Both the position numbers and the translations under genes were made by a program. From positions 1-43,422 of the forward strand of contig WJME01000179.1 in the NCBI GenBank assembly GCA_014728115.1: DNA of 43,422 bases, written 5' to 3'. Positions 8,675 through 17,269 of the stretch are shown here, piece by piece. How positions within the stretch are numbered: position 1 is the stretch's first letter; each line of letters begins with the position of its first letter. Below the pieces are notes generated by a model that saw only the letters and a program-made list of their open reading frames with translations, had not been told where the DNA came from and searched no databases. This DNA comes from Candidatus Zhuqueibacterota bacterium. Lineage in GTDB: Bacteria; Zhuqueibacterota; Zhuqueibacteria; Residuimicrobiales; Oceaniaggregativiventaceae.

Positions 8675-9866
8675 GATGGGTTCCTGCATTAAATATGACT
8701 ATTCGTACGAACACTCGGTCTTTTTCCGAGGTTACAATTTCCAGTTTATGGTTATCGGTATAGACATTTTCCAGACGTTGTCGAACATTTTCAAGACCCG
8801 TTCCTGTGGAAGCCGGATTTAATCCATCTTGTGGGGGTACCCAACTTCCGCTGTTGATCACATCGATAACGAGATCATTTTGACCGGTCATTTTAGAGTA
8901 AAGCTGAATTATAAGAGGCATCCGGCTGGTTTGCATACCATACTTTACCGCATTTTCAACAAGGGGGTGAAGCAGTAAAATAGGCACTCGCTTATCCCGA
9001 GTATCAGGATGCATGTCGATTTCAGTCAATAGTTTGTCTGCAAATCGAATTTTTTCGAGTCTGAGATAATGACGAATAATCTCGATTTCGCATTCGAGCG
9101 GCACCCAGTTCTCTTTTTGGTTTGTCAAGGTATATTTTAAAAACTCGGCCAGTTCAGAGATCATTTCGGTTGCAAGATCAGGATTTTTTCGAACCAGGGT
9201 ACGAATAGAGTTAAGAGAATTGAACATAAAATGAGGAGTTAACTGATAGCGCAGCATTTTCAATTGTGTGGTCTGCATGTAATAGCGAGCCCGTTCGACC
9301 CGCAGGCGCTGCAGATCTCCTTGCCTGTAAAACTTGAATAACAGCAGACCTCCTCCCCAAAGCAACAAAATCACTGCATATCTGAATGTACGGATACAAA
9401 AGGCACGACGATCACCAAAAAGCACGGGCAAATTCAGGCGAAATTCCGCACGATATAAAAATGTGGTCAAGACATCGTCCAACAGCAACCAGATTATGGC
9501 AGCACCAATGCTAAAAAAAAACAATGTGGTCATGATTTTTGTAAACGAACGCCGTACCAGAACAGTTTTTTGATAAAAAGCCAATAACCCCAGTGAGATG
9601 ATATAACCGGTCACATAGGTGATGAGCAAGCCGACATGCTGTTGTCCGGTCATACGGTCAAAAGGATAAAAAACCACAAGGCTGAAAAGCCAATACAATA
9701 GCCAGGCTGCCAAATTTATCAGAGTCAGAGTCCACCATGCAGGGTCTCTGGACAGATGTCCTATTTTATTTTCAAATTTTGCCATCGATGTGACCATCCG
9801 CGTTAGATTCAGTCTCCGTCCCATTTTACAACCCATTTTGTTACATTGATACTCTTTATCGACCAA
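8649..9866 (-). CDS. LytS/YehU-type sensor histidine kinase
   Basis: Four hydrophobic helices (about residues 44-66, 77-98, 110-134 and 160-179) precede a short coiled linker and a His_kinase/HATPase module. The H-box is LTPHFMFNSLNSI with His212, the N-box is LVENAVKYG, and the G-box is STGTGLENVRQRL. It senses an unknown signal at the inner membrane and phosphorylates the overlapping LytTR regulator. The longest frame starts with TTG at 9866 without a clear ribosome-binding site. In-frame ATGs at 9836, 9824, 9797 and 9785 are possible, and the last two sit close to the first membrane helix. The start is uncertain by up to 27 residues. Confidence 0.87.
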   Translation of the reverse strand: MVDKEYQCNKMGCKMGRRLNLTRMVTSMAKFENKIGHLSRDPAWWTLTLINLAAWLLYWLFSLVVFYPFDRMTGQQHVGLLITYVTGYIISLGLLAFYQKTVLVRRSFTKIMTTLFFFSIGAAIIWLLLDDVLTTFLYRAEFRLNLPVLFGDRRAFCIRTFRYAVILLLWGGGLLLFKFYRQGDLQRLRVERARYYMQTTQLKMLRYQLTPHFMFNSLNSIRTLVRKNPDLATEMISELAEFLKYTLTNQKENWVPLECEIEIIRHYLRLEKIRFADKLLTEIDMHPDTRDKRVPILLLHPLVENAVKYGMQTSRMPLIIQLYSKMTGQNDLVIDVINSGSWVPPQDGLNPASTGTGLENVRQRLENVYTDNHKLEIVTSEKDRVFVRIVIFNAGTHHEMDCRYR

Positions 9867-10028
9867 CGGCTCAATAAATCGATAAACGGTTGCAGCATCC
9901 GCTATTCACATCTTTTTACGTTTTCATCATGCCACTAAGAGAAGCCAGGAACCGGTGGGCGATACAGCCTGGCTATTTTACAATTTCCAGATTAATTTCC
10001 AGAGAAACAAGGATAAAAAGGAGTGGTC

Positions 10029-11042
10029 ATGTTTAAATTATTCTCATTATGGATTGTGCTCTGGTTCTATGCCCAACCCTGGTGCAACGCTCAGACTCGG
10101 ACAGGTCTGCAGGCAGATTCTCTAATATCATCAGGAAACCAAATCAAGGCAACCAAGTTTCTGGAATCAGTTCTTTCAGAGACCGAGACCCGGTTATTTG
10201 AAACCAGCAAAGCATTGGCCAATCTTTACAGAGACCACAAACAGTGGGAAAAATGTATGGATCTCTGGGAGTGGGGTCATGAAAGAGGATTTTTCTATTT
10301 ATTACACGAGGGATTGCCAATTTTTCAGCCATTCAGATCTTTTGACCGATTCGATTCCCTCGTTCAAAAAGATCAGTCGCTACGCCGGCAAGCACTGGAA
10401 TCTGCGACCTGCAAAATGGAATGGATCCTGCCGGACTCGTTCGACGCAGCAACTGAATATCCCGTCGTCCTCATCCTGCATGGCGGCGGAAGTACGATGG
10501 ATCGCGTTAAAGGGGAATGGCAGGGGGTTCTGGAGACCCAGGAGCTGATCGCTCTATTTATTCGCTCCTATCGACATTATGACTGGGGCACATTTGGATG
10601 GCGTGGATCTGACAGTCTCGCTGAACACCAAATCGGACGGCTCTATGACGATTTTTGCACCAAAGTTCCGCATCGTTCAGACCAATTGATTGTCGCCGGC
10701 ATCTCTGCCGGCGGCCATGTAGCACTGGATTTGATTCTTCACAACGTCATTCCCGCCACAAAGGCATGGTTAATTTGCCCAACTCTTAAACCCAAAGATT
10801 ACACAGAGGCTGAATTGGAATGGGCACGATCCATGAATATTCGAATCTATGTTACTTTGGGTGAATCTGACAGCCGGTTAACCAACCAACAGCAAATGAT
10901 CCGCCAGCTCGAGAGCACGGGTCTTTCAATCTTTAAAGAGATACAAAACATGGGGCATGCGTATCCCACAGACATGACCGGTTCGTACAGCAGAGCTATA
11001 GACTGGCTTTTAAAAAAATCGGAGGACAGAGATGAACGTTAA
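10029..11042 (+). CDS. Exported alpha/beta-hydrolase (esterase-like) with helical N-terminal region
   Basis: The signal peptide ends near PWCNAQ. Residues about 30-120 are helical and TPR-like (ALANLYRDHKQWEKCMDLWEWG), and an alpha/beta-hydrolase domain follows. The oxyanion block LILHGGG, the nucleophile elbow GISAGGHVA (Ser about 226), an Asp in LGESDSR and the His in MGHAYP make a full catalytic set. It probably cleaves an ester outside the cytoplasm. The ATG at 10029 is preferred over GTG at 10023 because AGGAG lies 6 bases before it. The gene overlaps the following M28 peptidase gene by 11 bp, so the two are one operon. It is divergent from the kinase gene. Confidence 0.75.
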   Translation: MFKLFSLWIVLWFYAQPWCNAQTRTGLQADSLISSGNQIKATKFLESVLSETETRLFETSKALANLYRDHKQWEKCMDLWEWGHERGFFYLLHEGLPIFQPFRSFDRFDSLVQKDQSLRRQALESATCKMEWILPDSFDAATEYPVVLILHGGGSTMDRVKGEWQGVLETQELIALFIRSYRHYDWGTFGWRGSDSLAEHQIGRLYDDFCTKVPHRSDQLIVAGISAGGHVALDLILHNVIPATKAWLICPTLKPKDYTEAELEWARSMNIRIYVTLGESDSRLTNQQQMIRQLESTGLSIFKEIQNMGHAYPTDMTGSYSRAIDWLLKKSEDRDER

Positions 11043-11772
11043 ATTCGCGCTCATAATACTATTTGCGGCCCACTCTTGGATGATCGACTGCGCAAGTGCG
11101 CAACCGGCAAAGGGGGATCCAATCGCAGAGCTGATACAAAAAGTCAATCTCGATTCCATGTTAGGCACCGTGCGTGTTCTCAGCGGATTGGACAGTGTGA
11201 ACTTGCCGGGCAGTCATGGGTTGATCTTGTCCCGCCAAAGAGACTATCCGGGGAACGAACTCGCAGCATCCTACCTGTTGTCAGAGATCAAAAAGCAGGG
11301 ATTACAGCCAAAACTCTATTGCTCGAGTCCGACCTGTTGCAATATTCTGGCAACTCTGCAAGGCACCCGGCCGCAAGCTCCTCCGATTATTCTCTCTGCC
11401 CATTACGACAGCCGGCCCATTGCCGAGGTCGCACCGGGAGCTGATGACAATGCCAGCGGATGTGCTGCAGTGCTGGAAGCAGTCCGGATTTTAAAGGCAT
11501 ACCGTTTTTATCACGACATCATTTTCGCATTTTGGGATGAAGAAGAAGAAAATGCCGTGGGCAGTGCGACTCATGCTTTTCAACTCTCCCAAAAAAACAA
11601 ACGATTGAAAGGCATGATCAGCGTGGATATGATCGGTTATGACGCAGATGACGATGGTAAGGTGTTGATCAATACAAAGGATATAGGGATCTCACCTCTC
11701 ATGGCAGACCTCATGGTTGAGGTGAATGAAAAAGTTTGTCTTGATATGAGAAAAGCCCTCAACCCAACCTAG
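11032..11772 (+). CDS. M28-family zinc peptidase, C-terminally shortened
   Basis: The signal peptide is followed by an M28 aminopeptidase fold. Zinc ligands and catalytic residues visible are His124 and Asp126 (HYDS), Asp138/139 (GADDNASG), Glu171/172 (WDEEEE) and Asp199 (SVDMIGYD). The protein stops at 246 residues, soon after RKALNPT. The family normally continues about 60-80 residues and supplies the last zinc ligand, a His in an SDH-like motif. That ligand is absent. A strong terminator follows 9 bases after the stop. GGAGGA lies 5 bases before the ATG. It may be inactive, or a recent deletion or frameshift may have removed the tail. Confidence 0.75.
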   Translation: MNVKFALIILFAAHSWMIDCASAQPAKGDPIAELIQKVNLDSMLGTVRVLSGLDSVNLPGSHGLILSRQRDYPGNELAASYLLSEIKKQGLQPKLYCSSPTCCNILATLQGTRPQAPPIILSAHYDSRPIAEVAPGADDNASGCAAVLEAVRILKAYRFYHDIIFAFWDEEEENAVGSATHAFQLSQKNKRLKGMISVDMIGYDADDDGKVLINTKDIGISPLMADLMVEVNEKVCLDMRKALNPT

Positions 11773-11781
11773 TCAATGTGG

Positions 11782-11818
11782 GGGGATCTGTGCAAAAACA
11801 GATCCCCTGCTTTTCTTT
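11782..11818 (+). terminator. Intrinsic terminator
   Basis: A perfect 10-bp stem, GGGGATCTGT paired with ACAGATCCCC, closes a GCAAAA loop and is followed by a T-rich tract (CTTTTCTTT). It ends the esterase/M28 operon. Confidence 0.88.
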
Positions 11819-12088
11819 CATGATACCTTGCGAAAAAGGTTGATTCCTCACCCTCACTGCACAGTCATCTGAGAGACCTGCTCACTGGATTATTGAATCC
11901 TATGAATTCGTTCATTTATATGAACATCAAATTGCTCCAGTCAATTTATGTGATCAGGATCCCGGGCATCGATGCCTTGTCCGTAAAACAACATAAAAAC
12001 ATTGGATTTATAGAGAACATTCAATAACTTTTAATCCGTCATGCCGACAGTTTTGCAGTTCATTTGAATACAAACATCAAGGAGCATT
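11819..12088. other. Non-coding gap after the M28 terminator
   Basis: No convincing gene was seen. One frame at about 11846-11893 reads PHPHCTVI, a stop, then ETCSLDY. This is faintly like the His-containing end of M28 peptidases and might be a decayed tail, but chance is just as likely. AAGGAG just before 12089 belongs to the aldo/keto reductase. Confidence 0.4.
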
Positions 12089-13078
12089 ATGAAATTCAGA
12101 CCGTTTGACCGTACCGGTTTCAGCGCCTCGGAAATCGGACTGGGATGCTGGCAACTCGGGGGTAACTGGGGGACAGTGCCGGAAAGAACCGCCATGGAGA
12201 TTCTGGAAACAGCCTTTGAACATGGCGTTAATTTTTTTGACACAGCAGATGTCTATGGTGGGGGAAGGAGCGAATCCCTCATCGGCAAATTTCTGCAGCA
12301 ACACAGAGATGACCGGGACGATCTCTTTATCGCCACAAAGGTGGGAAGGGATGGTTCCCTGTATCCATACCATTATACCAAAGAAAATGTGCAAAAATGC
12401 CTGCACGGCTCTCTCGAACGGCTTGGCGTCGATGTACTGGACCTGGTGCAACTGCACTGCATCCCTACCGAGATCATGCAAGACGGCGAGATATTCGAAT
12501 GGTTACGAGATTTTCAAAAACAGGGGCTCTTAAAGCACTTTGGCGCCAGCGTGGAATCCATGTACGAGGCAAACCTCTGCATGCAGCAGGATGACCTCAC
12601 CTCATTGCAGATCATTTTCAATATCTTTAGGCAAAAACCCATTCATACCCTTTTCGATACGGCTCAGGCCAATCAGGTGGCGCTTGTCGTGCGTTTGCCG
12701 CTGGCCAGCGGACTGTTGAGTGGCAAATTCGACCGCAACACCTCCTTTGAAGAGGATGATCATCGTCGATTCAATCGCGACGGCGAGATGTTTAATGTGG
12801 GCGAGACGTTTGCCGGTTTGCCCTTTGAAAAAGGCGTGGAACTGGCAGACGAGCTCAAAGAACTGCTTCCGGACAATCTGCCCATGGCTGCCTGGACCAT
12901 GAGGTGGATCCTGGATCATGATGCCGTGAGTGTCGTGATCCCCGGGGCCAGCAAACCCGATCAGGCCAGACAAAATGCAGCGGTCTCGGATGTAAAGCCG
13001 CTATCAGATGAATTGCACCAACAGCTGGCACAGTTTTACGAGTCCAAAGTCAAACAGCATATTCGTGGCCCCTATTGA
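12089..13078 (+). CDS. Aldo/keto reductase
   Basis: This 329-aa cytoplasmic NADPH-dependent oxidoreductase has the (beta/alpha)8 aldo/keto reductase fold. The catalytic tetrad is visible: Asp51 and Tyr56 in FDTADVYGGG, Lys84 in IATKVG and His123 in LVQLHC. The cofactor block near the C-terminus is VIPGASKPDQARQN. It should interconvert a carbonyl and an alcohol on a sugar or small molecule. AAGGAG precedes the ATG, no signal peptide is present, and a hairpin follows the stop. It stands alone between two terminators; the substrate is unknown. Confidence 0.9.
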   Translation: MKFRPFDRTGFSASEIGLGCWQLGGNWGTVPERTAMEILETAFEHGVNFFDTADVYGGGRSESLIGKFLQQHRDDRDDLFIATKVGRDGSLYPYHYTKENVQKCLHGSLERLGVDVLDLVQLHCIPTEIMQDGEIFEWLRDFQKQGLLKHFGASVESMYEANLCMQQDDLTSLQIIFNIFRQKPIHTLFDTAQANQVALVVRLPLASGLLSGKFDRNTSFEEDDHRRFNRDGEMFNVGETFAGLPFEKGVELADELKELLPDNLPMAAWTMRWILDHDAVSVVIPGASKPDQARQNAAVSDVKPLSDELHQQLAQFYESKVKQHIRGPY

Positions 13079-13087
13079 CCATGATCA

Positions 13088-13122
13088 AAGCGAGCGTTCA
13101 ACATTCGGGCGCTCGCTTGTCG
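13088..13122 (+). terminator. Probable intrinsic terminator
   Basis: A 9-bp perfect stem, AAGCGAGCG paired with CGCTCGCTT, follows the aldo/keto reductase stop by 9 bases. The T tract after it is short and broken (TTGTCGTT), so termination may be weak. Confidence 0.55.
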
Positions 13123-13324
13123 TTACCCCTCCTTCCCTGGAGAATGTGCTCTGGTGCATTACACATTAAAATAAAAAACATCTCACGAAAAAGACCTTCC
13201 TGAAAAAAAATATTGGATTTTTTGGATATTATAATTACACTAGTATTCAAATCAAAAACACTGCACTGTCGACATTAGAAATAGGGCCAAGCCTGGAAAC
13301 ACTCTCCTTTTTTGGATCTGGAAA

Positions 13325-15598
13325 ATGAAAACTCTATGTTTTTCTCTGATACTCGTCTGCTTTGGACTCGTGCATTCAAGCCAGGGGTATGATGGATTCT
13401 CTGAGATCGATTTTGACGAGAATGGATTTCGATATATGAATGCACAGCAAGTGCGTTCACCGATTCACATCGATGGCCGATTGGACGAAGAAGCATGGCA
13501 AAACGCCTCTTTTCAGGGGCAATTTATACAGCGGGAACCGATTTACGGCAAGCCTGCGACCGAAAAGACTCGCATAGCGGTTTTACATGACGATCGTTAT
13601 CTGTATATCGCTGCCAAATGTTACGATTCTGAAGCCGAAAAGATCATTGCCCGGGAAATGCGTCGAGATGCGCGCATGGACAGCGATGATCATTTTCAGT
13701 TTGTCATCGATACCTCCCACGACCGTCGAAATGGATTCTATTTTGTCGTCAACCCCAATGGCTGTCAACGGGATGCCTCTTTTGGAGATGAGGGCAAGAG
13801 TTACAACTCTGACTGGGATGGCATCTGGCAATGCCGGTCACAAATCAATGACCAGGGCTGGTTCACGGAAATTGCCATTCCCTGGAAGACATTGCGCTTT
13901 GCCAAAGCAGATACCGCCACCTGGGGAATCAATTTTTCCAGACTGATTTGCCGAAAAAACGAAGAGGTCTTTTGGCAGCCCATTCCCCGCGATGCGGGTC
14001 GCATGGGCATGTTCCGGCTCTCCATGGCCGGTTATTTGACCGGACTGACAGAATTGCAAAATGGCGGTAATTTTGAGATCGAGCCCTATCTTCTCGGCGG
14101 AGCCTCCAGAGATATGACGACCTCTTTTACAACTCATCAAGTCGATGATTTTGGGATCGATGCTAAAATCGGACTGACCTCAAACATGGCCGTCAATCTC
14201 ACCTGGAACACCGATTTTGCACAGGTGGAAGCGGATCAGGAGCGGGTCAACCTCACCCGGTTCTCTCTTTACTTTCCTGAAAAGCGTGAGTTTTTTCTGG
14301 ATGGTGCCGAAGTGTTCAACTTTGGCAATCAGAGCATCAGCGGTCGTGGCGGCTCGGGAAATGGGATACGGCTCTTTTACAGCCGCCGCATCGGCATACA
14401 GGAAGGGAATCAGCAACCCATTCAGGGCGGCGCCAAACTCGTCGGTAAAACCGGCCGCTATCAAATAGGCTTTCTCAATATGCAGACCGTCAAGAGCACC
14501 GGTTTCGACGATGATGATAAAAGGATAAACCTGCCGGCAAACAATTTTACCGTTTTTCGGCTGCGCCGGGAAATCCTGCGACGGGCCAATGTGGGGTTTA
14601 TGATTCTCAACAAAGAACAGCTGAATGACAGCCATTATCATCGCTCGGCAGGCGTTGATGTCAATTTTCCACTTTCTGACACGTTTGTGATCAGTGGTGC
14701 CATCGCGACAACCCGCACACCCAATGAATGGGATGATGGCGAATATATCAAGAGAAACGAAAAAAACTGGGCAGGCAACATTGAACTCGATTATAATTCT
14801 GACAGATGGGATCTGGAATTGACCCACCTCGATATCCAGGACCATTTCGATGCCGAGATGGGTTTTATCCGGCGTACCGGAATCCGCAATACACAGGGCG
14901 AAATCGCTTTTTCGCCCAGGCCGAAAAACTGGCCCTCTGTACGCCAGTTTCGATATCGCCTCGAGGCCGAGTATATGACGGATCATGCCAACAGAATGCT
15001 CGAGAGCGAGGTTTCCGGATCCTTTGGCATCCGGTTTCAAAACAGTTCCTATGTCTATATTGGTCTGCAACGCGAAGCCGAATTTATCGATGAAGATTGG
15101 GAGGTCAGACCGGGATTTCTCGTACCTATGGGAGATTACAGCGGACTGGATTCCTATATCTGGTTTTCCGGCGATGAGAGTAAGGATATTGTACCTGAAC
15201 TCATGCTCAGCTATGGCACCTATTTTACAGGCAAGAGGATCATGGCCAGTCCGGAACTCCTGGTCATGAACTGGGATCGTTTTCAGGCAGAGCTGAGCAT
15301 GGATTTCAATCACGTCATGCTCCCGGAAGGCTCATTCGATGCCAGGACCTATGGTGCCCGGCTCTATTATTTTTTTTCCACCAAGCTCTACCTCAAGGCT
15401 TACCTGCAGTGGAATGACGATCGTCTCGACAATGACGGTGATCAGATCTCATTGGTCAATCTCTTATTCCGATGGACCTACCAGCCGGGCAGTGACCTCT
15501 ATCTCGTTTACAATGACCGCAGGCTTTTTGGTCCCTCGCACGGAGCCATCGAAAACCGCACCGTTATGCTCAAGACCACCTGGTTTTGGCGACGGTAA
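13325..15598 (+). CDS. CBM9-like/DUF5916 outer-membrane protein
   Basis: This 757-aa protein has a signal peptide (about 1-21, ending SSQG). A CBM9-type carbohydrate-binding beta-sandwich (about 40-235) follows, with IDGRLDEEAW near its start and FTEIAIPWKTLRF near its end. A long DUF5916 region rich in alternating beta strands runs to a C-terminal aromatic residue (TTWFWRR), consistent with an outer-membrane beta-barrel. Family members are common in Bacteroidetes and related phyla, but the function is not established; carbohydrate binding at the surface is inferred. The stop codon directly abuts the stop of the convergent dienelactone hydrolase gene. Confidence 0.8.
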   Translation: MKTLCFSLILVCFGLVHSSQGYDGFSEIDFDENGFRYMNAQQVRSPIHIDGRLDEEAWQNASFQGQFIQREPIYGKPATEKTRIAVLHDDRYLYIAAKCYDSEAEKIIAREMRRDARMDSDDHFQFVIDTSHDRRNGFYFVVNPNGCQRDASFGDEGKSYNSDWDGIWQCRSQINDQGWFTEIAIPWKTLRFAKADTATWGINFSRLICRKNEEVFWQPIPRDAGRMGMFRLSMAGYLTGLTELQNGGNFEIEPYLLGGASRDMTTSFTTHQVDDFGIDAKIGLTSNMAVNLTWNTDFAQVEADQERVNLTRFSLYFPEKREFFLDGAEVFNFGNQSISGRGGSGNGIRLFYSRRIGIQEGNQQPIQGGAKLVGKTGRYQIGFLNMQTVKSTGFDDDDKRINLPANNFTVFRLRREILRRANVGFMILNKEQLNDSHYHRSAGVDVNFPLSDTFVISGAIATTRTPNEWDDGEYIKRNEKNWAGNIELDYNSDRWDLELTHLDIQDHFDAEMGFIRRTGIRNTQGEIAFSPRPKNWPSVRQFRYRLEAEYMTDHANRMLESEVSGSFGIRFQNSSYVYIGLQREAEFIDEDWEVRPGFLVPMGDYSGLDSYIWFSGDESKDIVPELMLSYGTYFTGKRIMASPELLVMNWDRFQAELSMDFNHVMLPEGSFDARTYGARLYYFFSTKLYLKAYLQWNDDRLDNDGDQISLVNLLFRWTYQPGSDLYLVYNDRRLFGPSHGAIENRTVMLKTTWFWRR

Positions 15599-16426
15599 TC
15601 AAAGATCTGAGAGTAATTCCAGCCAGAGATCCCAGGCCATTTGCATGGCGCGAAAATTGGCATTTTCCTTGGAATCCGCTTGCATGCCCGAACGCATAAA
15701 TCCATGTCCAGCTCCGTCATAGACCACGGGTTGATAGGTCTTGTCCAGCTCCTGCAAAAGTTGTCCGGTTTTTTCAATGGTGCTGGTGACCCGTGCATCA
15801 TTTTCTCCATAAAAACCATAGACCGGACACTCTATTTTTTTCAGATCCTGCATATCCTGCGGTGCTGTGCCATAAAAGACAAATGCAGCCTCGATATCCT
15901 TTGCGTTGGTAGCATATCGAAACGTCTGACTGCCTCCCCAGCAAAATCCCGCCACAGCCAGTTTTCCGGTACTTGCCTCCAGCTGCTTTGCATACGCTGA
16001 AACTGCCCTCAAATCATCGGTAACTTGCTGCGGGTCCAAAGCGTATATGGCATCCCGGGCAGCATTGCGATCTTTAAAATCGCTTGTCTTCCCGCCATCA
16101 GGAGCCATCCCGGAAAGCAGATCCGGAGCAATGGCGATATAGCCGTTCTCGGCCAGCTGATCTGCCACGCTGCGTACCCAGTCCGTAAGCCCACGGTTTT
16201 CATGGATCACCAAGACAACAAGAGCTTTATCTTTTATCTCCGGATAGACGATAAAAGAATGCACTGTGCGTCCATCATACTCTGTTTTCACCCACTCGTG
16301 GTGGCGGGGAGATTCATTCAGCCGCGTTTGCACAGCTTCCTGGCCCATCAGAACAGCAGAAAACAGGATAACAAATAAAAGGATCGTTAACACGATAGAT
16401 ATGATTCTGATATTTTTGGTAATCAT
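15599..16426 (-). CDS. Exported dienelactone hydrolase family protein
   Basis: This 275-aa protein has an N-terminal hydrophobic segment (about 8-27), so it is exported or membrane-anchored. The alpha/beta-hydrolase domain has the dienelactone hydrolase set: Glu76 in IHENRG, nucleophile Cys162 in GFCWGGS, Asp210 in YGENDARV and His241 in GAGHGFM. It should hydrolyse a lactone or ester. An internal promoter to the right is expected because the next gene (16699) is divergent. Classical members are cytoplasmic and act in aromatic catabolism, so this exported copy may have another substrate. Confidence 0.87.
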   Translation of the reverse strand: MITKNIRIISIVLTILLFVILFSAVLMGQEAVQTRLNESPRHHEWVKTEYDGRTVHSFIVYPEIKDKALVVLVIHENRGLTDWVRSVADQLAENGYIAIAPDLLSGMAPDGGKTSDFKDRNAARDAIYALDPQQVTDDLRAVSAYAKQLEASTGKLAVAGFCWGGSQTFRYATNAKDIEAAFVFYGTAPQDMQDLKKIECPVYGFYGENDARVTSTIEKTGQLLQELDKTYQPVVYDGAGHGFMRSGMQADSKENANFRAMQMAWDLWLELLSDL

Positions 16427-16698
16427 GATATACTCCAGGTCGTTATTCGAGAACTGAACATGTAAACAAATCCATGATAAAAACTATTTCTACTCGCCAG
16501 CTATTTGACAAGGCGTTTGCCGCGCAAGATGATCGTCCTGAAAATAAGACTTGCATTCATCAGGAAAATATGAGTATATAATAGAACAAACCCATCACAC
16601 AACCGTCTGGAATCATAAATCGATAGTTCATGAATCATAGTCAGGGACCAGAGCCCTATCCCTGTCAATCAGATACTCCCCCTTGCAGAGGAGGTAAA

Positions 16699-17175
16699 AT
16701 GCCTAAAACGATATCATTTACTCTTAATAACACCCATGTCGAATTCACGGGTCAGGGAGAAGAGAATTTATTACACGTCTTGCGCACGGATTTTAATCTC
16801 ACCGGCACCAAATTCGGCTGCGGTGAGGGGTATTGTGGGGCCTGCACGATTCTCGTGGATAACATGGCCATGCGTTCGTGCCAGATGACGATAGCGGATG
16901 TTCAGGGCAAAGCGGTGCTGACCATTGAAGGGCTGGGAGATCGTGACAACCTCGACCCCGTCCAAAACGCCTTTATCGAACACGATGCTCTGCAATGCGG
17001 ATTTTGCACCCCCGGAATGATCCTCAATGCAGTGAGTCTGTTGAAAGAGAATCCGCAGCCCAGCCAGCAAGAGATTATCCGTGCGATGGACAATAATCTA
17101 TGCCGCTGCGGAGCCTATGGACGGATTATCGAGGCCATTGAATCTGCCTCACGCAAACAAACAGGAGGGAAATGA
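16699..17175 (+). CDS. Small [2Fe-2S] subunit of a xanthine-dehydrogenase-family molybdenum hydroxylase
   Basis: This 158-aa protein carries two [2Fe-2S] clusters that pass electrons from the molybdenum site. The plant-type cluster ligands are Cys41, Cys46, Cys49 (GCGEGYCGAC) and Cys61. The second, helical cluster uses Cys100, Cys103 (QCGFCTPGM), Cys135 and Cys137 (NLCRCGAYGR). AGAGGAGG lies just before the ATG at 16699, which decides the start over an upstream ATG at 16630. The large subunit follows within a few bases. No FAD subunit is present, as in the isoquinoline 1-oxidoreductase type that gives electrons to a cytochrome. Confidence 0.92.
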   Translation: MPKTISFTLNNTHVEFTGQGEENLLHVLRTDFNLTGTKFGCGEGYCGACTILVDNMAMRSCQMTIADVQGKAVLTIEGLGDRDNLDPVQNAFIEHDALQCGFCTPGMILNAVSLLKENPQPSQQEIIRAMDNNLCRCGAYGRIIEAIESASRKQTGGK

Positions 17176-17177
17176 TC

Positions 17178-17269
17178 ATGAGACAGCCATTTCAGGACTC
17201 TCTTGCAAATTCTGATTTCCCGACCATGAGCCGCAACAACCTGTCAAACACACCGACGCCCTCTTAAAA
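17178..17269 (+). other. Frameshifted N-terminus of the molybdenum hydroxylase large subunit
   Basis: An ATG at 17178, two bases after the small-subunit stop and just behind AGGAGGG, opens a frame reading MRQPFQDSLANSDFP and ending at TAA 17265. The -1 frame from about 17216 continues PDHEPQQPVKHTDALLK straight into the large subunit. The switch point is probably the TTTCCC run near 17216-17221. Loss of a single C would explain it, either in the genome or as an assembly error. Confidence 0.65.

Noticed and set aside
9943..9974. Inverted repeat AGCCAGG / CCTGGCT between the kinase gene and the esterase gene
   Set aside because: Seven base pairs over 18 bases can occur by chance; LytTR regulators use direct repeats, so it is not called an operator.
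14180..15313. Long open frame on the minus strand inside the DUF5916 gene (similar long antisense frames occur in other genes)
   Set aside because: It lies opposite a well-supported gene, has no recognisable domain and is explained by codon bias of the real frame.
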